This document shows positions 1 to 4,467 of a DNA stretch of 5,569 nt, piece by piece. A program made the position numbers and the translations under genes. The stretch comes from CAYFJO01 sp964343305 (lineage in GTDB: Bacteria; Planctomycetota; Planctomycetia; Pirellulales; Pirellulaceae). The notes beneath the pieces were generated by a model, which worked only from the letters and a program-made list of their open reading frames with translations, ran no database searches and was not told the origin of the DNA. The DNA is taken from NCBI GenBank assembly GCA_964343305.1, contig CAYFJO010000626.1, positions 1-5,569 of the forward strand, written 5' to 3'. How positions within the stretch are numbered: the stretch's first letter is position 1; each line of letters begins with the position of its first letter.

Positions 1-1
1 T

Positions 2-14
2 CATGAAGATCTCC
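2..14 (-). promoter_or_regulatory. Ribosome binding site and probable start codon of the next operon gene
   Basis: On the minus strand GGAG (14-11) is followed by six bases and then ATG (4-2), which is ideal Shine-Dalgarno spacing. It lies about 70 bp past the aminotransferase stop codon in the same direction, so a fourth operon gene probably starts here. Only its start codon falls in the window, so the product is unknown. A competing ATG at 16-14 has purine-rich DNA directly upstream but poor spacing. Confidence 0.35.
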
Positions 15-25
15 ATTCTCTTCTA

Positions 26-50
26 TAGGATGGGTTTCCAACCCGTCCAG
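26..50 (+). repeat. Palindromic hairpin repeat, copy A
   Basis: The arms 28-36 and 40-48 form a 9-bp stem (one G-T pair) around a 3-nt loop, flanked by TA on the left and AG on the right. The same TAGGA...CCGTCCAG element occurs in opposite orientation at 91-115. The two 21-nt cores differ at four positions, two of which form a compensatory pair (G-C in this copy, A-T in the other). It lies in the spacer between the aminotransferase stop and the probable next start. With no T-tract it is not a classical intrinsic terminator. Confidence 0.75.
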
Positions 51-77
51 ATTGTGTGCCTAAGCCGCAAGGTGTCT

Positions 78-1295
78 TCAGGCGGCATTGCTGGACGGAT
101 TGGCAATCCGTCCTACGACTTCGTGAACCCGGTCGATGATGTACTCAATGTCTTCGCCGCACAGGTGCGGACCCACCGGCAGTGCGATCGACTCGTCACT
201 GACCTGTGTTGCGGCCGGATAGCGATCCGCATCGTAGCCATACTTTTCCTGGTAGTAAGTCATGCGAGGCACTGGCTGGGGATAGTAAACGCTGGTGCCA
301 ACTCCCACCTCTTTCAATTGCTGGATGATGTCGTTGCGATGCGCGGCCAGGTCGCCTTCGAGCACCATGCTGAGCGCGTAGTGGCTGTTGGTTCGGGCGG
401 CCGACGTGGAATCCAAAACGCGCACTTGTGACAAGCCTGCCAGTCCATCTCGAAGCTGGTTGAAGTTTTCGGATCGACGGGACAGAATCGCGTCGATCTT
501 CTGCAACTGGGTTCGACCCAAGGCGGCTTGCATCTCGCTCATGCGATAGTTCAAACCGAGCGTGGGAACGTCGTACATGCCGGGGACGGTTCGCTGGTCG
601 TGCCGGCGATCGACGCCGAACGCTCGCAGTTTTGCCACCGTTGTGGCGACATCCACGTGACGCGTGGCGAACATACCACCTTCGCCCGCGGTGATGTGTT
701 TGACGGGATAGAAAGAAAAAATCGAAGCGTCGCCGAACAGACCAACGTGCCGATGCTCGGTGCTCTGTACTGAGTACTCGGTACTGGGTACTTCGATACG
801 TGCACCAACCGCCAAAGCGCAGTCCTCAATCACTCGCAATCCGTGCTCCTCGGCAACTTTCATGATCGCCGGCATGTCGCACGGGATACCTTGGAAATGA
901 ACGACTGAAATGGCTTTTGTTTTCGGCGTGATGGCTGCGGCAACAGCTTCCGGGGTGACGTTGCCCGTTGCCGGATCGCAGTCGACAAACACCGGCGTCG
1001 CGCGGACCCATTCCACAGCATGAACCGTCGCAATGTGCGTCATGGCCGGCACGATCACTTCGTCGCCCGCGCCAATGCCGAAATGCAAATACGACAAATG
1101 CAACGCCGCCATGCCGGACGAAACCGTAACGCAGTTGGCGTCCGGTCCCATGAATTCGGCAAACTCGCTTTCGAACGCTTTACAATGTGGACCGTGCGTC
1201 AGCAGATAGCCGTTCAAGACTTCCGCCACCGCCTGGCGGTCCTCATCCGTGATCCACGGTCGACCAAAGGGAATCTCTCGTTTCGTGGTACTCAT
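78..1295 (-). CDS. DegT/DnrJ/EryC1/StrS family PLP-dependent sugar aminotransferase
   Basis: Predicted cytosolic PLP enzyme of 405 aa that transfers an amino group, usually from glutamate, to a keto-sugar. Visible fold-type I landmarks are the phosphate-binding SSG at 59-61, the EDCALAVGA motif with D158 (contacts the pyridine nitrogen), and SFYPVKHITAGEGG with K199 as the Schiff-base lysine. Start: ATG at 1295 overlaps the upstream stop as ATGA and has a strong GAGGTG ribosome site 8 nt upstream. It is the last complete gene of a three-gene operon behind a Gfo/Idh oxidoreductase and a cytidylyltransferase. Two oddities: residues about 168-182 are a low-complexity S-T-E-Y-type insertion encoded by a heptanucleotide repeat, where relatives usually have a shorter loop; and residues 395-401 (GRIANPS) are encoded by a palindromic repeat shared with the downstream spacer. 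The reading frame is intact, so it is probably functional. The exact substrate cannot be read from sequence. Confidence 0.93.
   Translation of the reverse strand: MSTTKREIPFGRPWITDEDRQAVAEVLNGYLLTHGPHCKAFESEFAEFMGPDANCVTVSSGMAALHLSYLHFGIGAGDEVIVPAMTHIATVHAVEWVRATPVFVDCDPATGNVTPEAVAAAITPKTKAISVVHFQGIPCDMPAIMKVAEEHGLRVIEDCALAVGARIEVPSTEYSVQSTEHRHVGLFGDASIFSFYPVKHITAGEGGMFATRHVDVATTVAKLRAFGVDRRHDQRTVPGMYDVPTLGLNYRMSEMQAALGRTQLQKIDAILSRRSENFNQLRDGLAGLSQVRVLDSTSAARTNSHYALSMVLEGDLAAHRNDIIQQLKEVGVGTSVYYPQPVPRMTYYQEKYGYDADRYPAATQVSDESIALPVGPHLCGEDIEYIIDRVHEVVGRIANPSSNAA
91..115 (-). repeat. Palindromic hairpin repeat, copy B, inside the aminotransferase C-terminus
   Basis: Perfect 10-bp arms (93-102 and 104-113) flank a single central base. 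Read on the minus strand, TAGGA...CCGTCCAG matches copy A at 26-50 except at four core positions. It is in inverted orientation to copy A, giving a tail-to-tail pair. It lies within the last codons of the aminotransferase and encodes residues 395-401. Confidence 0.8.
760..794. repeat. Heptanucleotide GTACTNN tandem repeat inside the aminotransferase gene
   Basis: GTAC recurs at exactly 7-nt spacing at 767, 774, 781 and 788, with a degenerate unit (GTGCTCT) at 760. The unit is GTACT plus two variable bases. Since 21 nt is seven codons, the gene strand reads a heptapeptide-like pattern, with S-T-E occurring twice (171-173 and 178-180). The tract falls between the D158 motif and the G-L-F-G-D-A-S segment, where the family normally has a short variable loop. 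Confidence 0.8.
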
Positions 1296-2296
1296 ACGTA
1301 TTTCACCTCAACTTTTTCACCGCAACGCAGGGCTTCGTCCGCCGCCAAACAGACGCTGATCGTGTCGAATTCGCGCTGCGATCTCTCGATTTGATTCTTG
1401 CCGTTCAGCACATCTTCCACGAACTCGGGGATCAAGTCCCACTTGGCCGCCGGCAACGTCGCATGCTCGAGACGCTCGGGCGGCCGGTCGGGATCGCGGC
1501 TGGTGAATAACCGCGGCCCTTGGTCGTCGTACAAAAACGTGGCCTTGGTTCCGAACGCACGGAGGATGTGATGATGTGGATGCACACAGCCAAAGTTCGC
1601 CGTCAGCCGGCCGGTCATCCCCGATGGAAATTGAAACGCGGAGGCGACAAAATCGTTTGGTTGAAACGCGGTCCCCTCCGTGCAAATCCCATTTCCGCTG
1701 GCGACCACCGCGAGCGGCTTTTCGCCCGTCAGCCACAGAATCAGATCGGCTAAGTGCACACCGCCACCCTGCATGACGGAATAGTTTGGCACGTCCTTGC
1801 GCCAGCCCTCGGTGATCTTATGAATCCGTCCGTATAAATACTCGCCGTCGATGGCATAGATTTGACCGAGCTTGCCACTTTGAATTGCCTCGCGCAGCCA
1901 GACGTAGATCGGAGCGGCTCGCAGCACGAGGTTGGACGACAGATTCAAATCCGGCTGGCGAATGAGCGTCTGCTTGATGACGGTCAATTCGAGCATCGAC
2001 CGGCACATCGGTTTCTCCACAAACACATGCTTGCGTGCCTGAAGGGCCGCCACCGTCTGTTCAAAGTGCGCGTCGTCAAACGATGCGATCGAAATGATGT
2101 CGATCTTGTCATCGTCCAAAAGCTCGCGCCAGTGCGTCGTTCGCCGGCAATGCGGGTATCGCTCGGCCACACAGCTCAACTTTTCTTCCGACAGGTCGCA
2201 AAGCACATCGACATCGCACGTGGGCGGACGGCGAAAGCCAGCGATGTGTTGCTCGCCGATGCCCAGTCCGATGATGCCGGTGCCAAGTTGACTCAC
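1292..2296 (-). CDS. Gfo/Idh/MocA family NAD(P)-dependent sugar oxidoreductase
   Basis: Predicted cytosolic dehydrogenase or reductase of 334 aa acting on a sugar or sugar nucleotide. The N-terminal Rossmann fold begins at once (GIIGLGIGEQH, residues 7-17, with the glycine-rich nucleotide loop). It is followed by the family hallmark EKP at 94-96, whose lysine is normally catalytic, and the C-terminal substrate-domain motif GGGVHLADL at 177-185, with H181 and D184 in the usual active-site places. Start: GTG at 2296 overlaps the upstream stop as GTGA and has AGGA 7 nt before it. A longer ATG-initiated frame exists from 2452, but its 52 extra residues only duplicate DNA of the upstream gene and precede the Rossmann strand. 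In the WlbA/WlbE and NtdC/NtdA systems a dehydrogenase of this family makes the keto group for a DegT-family aminotransferase. The adjacent aminotransferase makes that pairing plausible here, but the substrate is unknown. Confidence 0.92.
   Translation of the reverse strand: MSQLGTGIIGLGIGEQHIAGFRRPPTCDVDVLCDLSEEKLSCVAERYPHCRRTTHWRELLDDDKIDIISIASFDDAHFEQTVAALQARKHVFVEKPMCRSMLELTVIKQTLIRQPDLNLSSNLVLRAAPIYVWLREAIQSGKLGQIYAIDGEYLYGRIHKITEGWRKDVPNYSVMQGGGVHLADLILWLTGEKPLAVVASGNGICTEGTAFQPNDFVASAFQFPSGMTGRLTANFGCVHPHHHILRAFGTKATFLYDDQGPRLFTSRDPDRPPERLEHATLPAAKWDLIPEFVEDVLNGKNQIERSQREFDTISVCLAADEALRCGEKVEVKYV
1304..1309 (-). promoter_or_regulatory. Shine-Dalgarno site of the aminotransferase gene
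   Basis: GAGGTG on the minus strand, 8 nt before the ATG at 1295, lies within the last codons of the oxidoreductase gene. It is the strongest ribosome site in the window and fixes the aminotransferase start. Together with the ATGA overlap it suggests efficient or coupled translation. Confidence 0.75.
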
Positions 2297-3000
2297 GCTG
2301 CTTTCCTGTGGGAATTGGGGGAAACCTGGCGATACACGTCGATCAGGTCGTCGACGGCATATTGCCAATGTGGATAACACAAGTTCGAAAGAACGGTCTC
2401 GAAATTTGACAAGTCGTCCGGTGTATCGACTGCCATTCTGATGTCGCTGCAATCGAATTCCCGTTGGACGTTTACAATTTCGTATTTGTCTTCATTTAGG
2501 TAAAAATATTTCGTGACATGCTCGCGTTCGTGGCTGCTGTGCATGCACCGGTACGCTTGCAAGAACGAATCCGTACGAACGACTTCGATCGACTGGCCAA
2601 CGGGAAATGAACGCGGATGCACATTCGTCACAATGTCGTAGCGGCATGTTTTGGCCTGCGACACCAGGCGATCGACCAAACGATGATCAATCAAAGGGCT
2701 ATCGCCACTGACACGCACAAATCCCCCCCACTCGACCTTCGATAGCACGCCCGCGAATCGCCCCGCGACATCGTGCAGCGATCCACGAAAACAGGTGACG
2801 CCTTTTTCAGCACAAAACTCGGCCACGGCATCGTCCGTCGGATCGTTTGAGGTGGCAACCACGAGCGACTCAATCCATCGACATCGACTCAATCCATCGA
2901 CCATGTATCCCAACAGCGGTTTGCCGTGAATGGGCCGCAGCACCTTACCGGGCAGCCGTTCAGAAGTCATTCGTCCCTGAATGATCAGACCAATTTGCAT
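2293..3000 (-). CDS. SpsF/NeuA-like cytidylyltransferase family protein
   Basis: A 235-aa protein of the nucleotidyltransferase fold that includes SpsF, CMP-KDO synthetase (KdsB) and CMP-sialate synthetase (NeuA). Such enzymes use CTP to make CMP-sugars, usually in the cytosol, for surface polysaccharide or flagellin glycosylation. Visible motifs are the nucleotide-binding IIQGRMTSERLPGKVL at 6-21 (family form IIQARMGSTRLPGKVL), VATSND at 48-53, the metal/nucleotide motif VSGDSPLID at 97-105, FPVGQSIEV at 132-140, EREHVT at 158-163 and VDTPDDL at 191-197. Length is normal for the SpsF group. The ATG at 3000 has AAGGA 5 nt upstream. It is the first gene of the operon and overlaps the next by 4 bp. 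SpsF proteins are experimentally thin, so the CMP-transfer activity is a family-based inference. An unusual 17-bp direct repeat lies in codons for residues about 34-45. Confidence 0.88.
   Translation of the reverse strand: MQIGLIIQGRMTSERLPGKVLRPIHGKPLLGYMVDGLSRCRWIESLVVATSNDPTDDAVAEFCAEKGVTCFRGSLHDVAGRFAGVLSKVEWGGFVRVSGDSPLIDHRLVDRLVSQAKTCRYDIVTNVHPRSFPVGQSIEVVRTDSFLQAYRCMHSSHEREHVTKYFYLNEDKYEIVNVQREFDCSDIRMAVDTPDDLSNFETVLSNLCYPHWQYAVDDLIDVYRQVSPNSHRKAA
2304..2307 (-). promoter_or_regulatory. Shine-Dalgarno site supporting the GTG start at 2296
   Basis: AGGA on the minus strand, 7 nt before GTG, lies in the last codons of the cytidylyltransferase gene. It supports the short GTG start of the oxidoreductase over the upstream ATG at 2452. 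Confidence 0.65.
2866..2901. repeat. 17-bp direct repeat with 19-bp period inside the cytidylyltransferase gene
   Basis: The 17-mer CGACTCAATCCATCGAC occurs at 2866-2882 and again at 2885-2901. The 19-bp period is not a multiple of three, so the copies are read in different frames (LSRCRWIESL region). The protein length here still matches family expectation. Confidence 0.85.
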
Positions 3001-3005
3001 GACAT

Positions 3006-3010
3006 TCCTT
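3006..3010 (-). promoter_or_regulatory. Shine-Dalgarno site of the cytidylyltransferase gene
   Basis: AAGGA on the minus strand, 5 nt before the ATG at 3000. It supports this start as the first of the operon. I see no convincing -35/-10 pair directly upstream. Confidence 0.55.
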
Positions 3011-3072
3011 TGTCACTGGCAAGGTAGGTTGGGTCGGTTTGGAGATTCAACGATCTTGCACATCGCGGGCGT

Positions 3073-3097
3073 GCATTCATTGACGGCGCAATGATGC
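3073..3097. promoter_or_regulatory. Small imperfect dyad in the operon upstream region
   Basis: TCATTG (3077-3082) pairs with CAATGA (3089-3094) around a 6-nt centre. A further GCAT/ATGC match continues outward past one unpaired base. It lies about 75-95 bp upstream of the cytidylyltransferase start. It could be an operator or a chance dyad. Confidence 0.25.
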
Positions 3098-3144
3098 GGG
3101 GTGAAATGATGACATCTGCCGTGTCGTGCTGTCAACGCCAGTTC

Positions 3145-3158
3145 TTGCCCGCGGGCAA
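3145..3158. promoter_or_regulatory. 14-bp perfect palindrome, possible operator
   Basis: TTGCCCGCGGGCAA is perfectly self-complementary with no spacer. It sits about 145 bp upstream of the leftward operon and is not inside any gene I accept. A dimeric regulator site is possible, but nothing identifies the binding protein. Confidence 0.25.
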
Positions 3159-3449
3159 TTTGATAGCACCCACGAACCGCGACCCGTCGTTCAGCCAGCC
3201 GTCACGGTTGGACTCGTCAAAACGCTTTGATTGCGGCACAACGCCATCGCTTGGATTCAAGGGCGTATTCAGGACCCGTCGCGAGAACTGCCGGCACAGT
3301 TATCCTAGCGGATCGGATTTGAATGAATTTAGAGTGGATATTAGCAATGAAGATGGTACACTCACGTAAGAAGTTTTGTTGACACGGCCAGCTTTCAATG
3401 TTGGTACATTTCCCGCATCAACTTATGCCGCGGCCAGTAGAAGATGTCC

Positions 3450-3518
3450 TCGTTTAACGCCGAGCCGGCAGGCGACGGCACACGAATAGCCGTCGCCTGC
3501 CGGCTCGGCGTTAAACGA
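3450..3518. repeat. Long perfect inverted repeat (30-bp arms, 9-nt loop)
   Basis: The arm 3450-3479 is the exact reverse complement of 3489-3518, separated by ACACGAATA at 3480-3488. The arms are GC-rich, start TCGTTTAACG and contain GCCGGC. No gene ends nearby, so it is not an ordinary terminator of a visible gene. It resembles a REP/MITE-like dispersed element. I recall similar GCCGGCAGGCGACGGC-type palindromes in planctomycete genomes but cannot confirm this here. Flanking DNA shows an imperfect direct repeat (TATGC..GGCCA at 3424-3436 and 3521-3530). Confidence 0.9.
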
Positions 3519-3672
3519 CGTATGCGGCCATTACTAACTGGCTGTGGCATACTTCAGCCCTTTCGCGAATATCAAAACTCAACTTTCTCGATCTCACACG
3601 TCACTGAGTAGCCTGCACTTGGCTGAGAAACGAGATGTGATTCCCGTCGCAGTTTGCACGCATCACCTGCTG

Positions 3673-3684
3673 ATCGTTAACGAT
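3673..3684. promoter_or_regulatory. 12-bp palindrome upstream of the response regulator gene
   Basis: ATCGTTAACGAT is a perfect 12-bp palindrome ending 28 bp before the ATG at 3713. The place suits an operator, possibly for autoregulation by the encoded LuxR-type regulator or its homologues. A TTGCAC at 3654-3659 could be a -35 element, with the palindrome covering the -10 region, but the -10 match is poor. Confidence 0.35.
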
Positions 3685-3712
3685 GTAACGGGAAGATTGT
3701 GGAAGATGCATC

Positions 3713-4342
3713 ATGGAAAACAAACCTACCATCTTCGTCGTTGATGATGACGAATCGGCCCGCCATTCTGTATGCGCTTTGGCACAATCCATTGGTCTTC
3801 AGGTCGAGGCGTTTTCCTCTGCGGAAGATTTCCTGAACAGTTATCACCCTGGTCGTCCGGGATGCCTGGTCACCGATCTGAGAATGCCCCGGATGAGTGG
3901 CCGTGAGCTGCAAGACGAACTCAACCGCCGCCGAATCAAGTTGCCAATCATCATCATTACGGCCTTCGCCGAAACAGATGTTACGGTAAGTGCCATGAAG
4001 CAAGGTGCTGTCACACTGATGGAGAAGCCTCCCCGCAGCCACGAACTCGTTGACGCCATCCACAGTGCCTTGGCCGAAGATCAAGCCATCCGCATTCGAC
4101 AGACGCGACGCATCGACGCCCAGCATCGCCTCGCACAACTGACGCCGTCGGAGACGGATGTCCTGAAGGCCATCATCTCGGGAAAGGCAAACAAAGTGAT
4201 CGCCAGCGACTTGGATGTCAGCATTCGGACGGTCGAAATGCGGCGTCACAATGTTTTTAAGAAGACGGGAACGCAATCGGTTGCGGAGCTGGTCAGGTTC
4301 GCACTAAAGTCGCTGGATGAGGCGTCTGAAATCCACGACTAG
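3713..4342 (+). CDS. FixJ/LuxR (NarL-like) family response regulator
   Basis: A 209-aa two-component transcription factor. The receiver domain (about 5-122) has the acidic pocket VVDDD (D11-D13), phospho-acceptor D55 in VTDLRMPRMSG, T83 in IIIITAF and K105 in LMEKPP, so the phosphorylation residues are all present. The LuxR/GerE helix-turn-helix domain (about 143-200) shows LTPSETDVL, the recognition region VSIRTVEMRRHNVFKKTG and a C-terminal AELVRFAL. This layout and the short linker are typical of FixJ-type regulators, which dimerise and bind DNA once phosphorylated. Start: ATG at 3713 with GGAAG 7 nt upstream (3701-3705). No histidine kinase is in the window, so it is an orphan as far as can be seen. 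A 12-bp palindrome just upstream could be its own operator. The signal and targets are unknown; direct control of the neighbouring sugar operon or purU is speculation. Confidence 0.93.
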   Translation: MENKPTIFVVDDDESARHSVCALAQSIGLQVEAFSSAEDFLNSYHPGRPGCLVTDLRMPRMSGRELQDELNRRRIKLPIIIITAFAETDVTVSAMKQGAVTLMEKPPRSHELVDAIHSALAEDQAIRIRQTRRIDAQHRLAQLTPSETDVLKAIISGKANKVIASDLDVSIRTVEMRRHNVFKKTGTQSVAELVRFALKSLDEASEIHD

Positions 4343-4392
4343 CCACAAGAATCCAAGCGGATCTGAATCGCCCGCTCCCCGCGCGATTGGCG

Positions 4393-4421
4393 TTGGGCAA
4401 ACCCACTGCATCGCCTATTCT
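4393..4421 (+). promoter_or_regulatory. Weak candidate sigma-70-type promoter for purU
   Basis: TTGGGC (4393-4398) and TATTCT (4416-4421) are separated by exactly 17 bp, matching TTGACA and TATAAT at 3 of 6 and 4 of 6 bases. It lies in the 125-bp gap between the response regulator and purU and would give a leader of about 40 nt. Consensus quality is low. Confidence 0.25.
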
Positions 4422-4467
4422 ACCGTTAATCACGGCTGTTACGTTTCGTTTCTCAACTAACGATCCC

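Larger units (their letters stand above)
3001..3712. other. Divergent intergenic region without a convincing gene
   Basis: This 712-bp stretch separates the leftward sugar operon from the rightward response regulator. Its open frames (for example 3091-3369 plus and 3544-3744 plus) look non-coding and lack ribosome sites. It holds a large perfect inverted repeat (3450-3518), small dyads at 3073-3097, 3145-3158 and 3673-3684, a GG-rich stretch at 3023-3042, and a start-less minus-strand open frame at 3132-3299 that could be a gene remnant. Promoters for both flanking units must lie here, but none matches consensus well. A TTGACA at 3379-3384 has only a weak -10 partner. Confidence 0.6.

Noticed and set aside
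3..431. Open frame of 142 codons on the plus strand
   Set aside because: Antisense to the well-supported aminotransferase; no domain pattern, and it includes the palindromic repeats.
1631..1671. TTGAAACGCGG direct repeat (1631-1641 and 1661-1671)
   Set aside because: In-frame 30-bp spacing within the oxidoreductase encodes similar residues (AFQP and AFQF), which is likely coding coincidence.
1862..2377. Open frame of 171 codons on the plus strand
   Set aside because: Antisense to the oxidoreductase with all its family motifs; composition looks like a reverse-frame artefact.
2297..2452. N-terminal extension of the oxidoreductase from an ATG at 2452
   Set aside because: The 52 residues only reread cytidylyltransferase DNA in another frame, and the Rossmann strand begins directly after the GTG at 2296, which has its own ribosome site.
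3091..3369. Small plus-strand open frame of 92 codons in the intergenic region
   Set aside because: No ribosome site, low-quality composition and no recognisable domain. I treat it as chance.
3379..3410. TTGACA followed by TACATT as a promoter
   Set aside because: The spacing is about 20 bp and the -10 matches only 4 of 6; no gene start follows closely.
3450..3518. CRISPR-like or attachment-site reading of the inverted repeat
   Set aside because: It is a single palindrome with no repeat-spacer periodicity, and no integrase or cas gene is present.
3677..4276. Open frame of 199 codons on the minus strand opposite the response regulator
   Set aside because: Shadow frame: the plus-strand gene has complete receiver and HTH motifs and a ribosome site, while this one shows neither.
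4366..4388. AATCGC/GCGATT dyad after the response regulator as terminator
   Set aside because: Only six base pairs, an 11-nt loop and no T-tract, so it is too weak to call.
4387..4467. Longer purU start upstream of 4468
   Set aside because: The extra 27 residues show no ACT-domain character, the region contains a possible promoter, and the ATG at 4468 gives normal family length.
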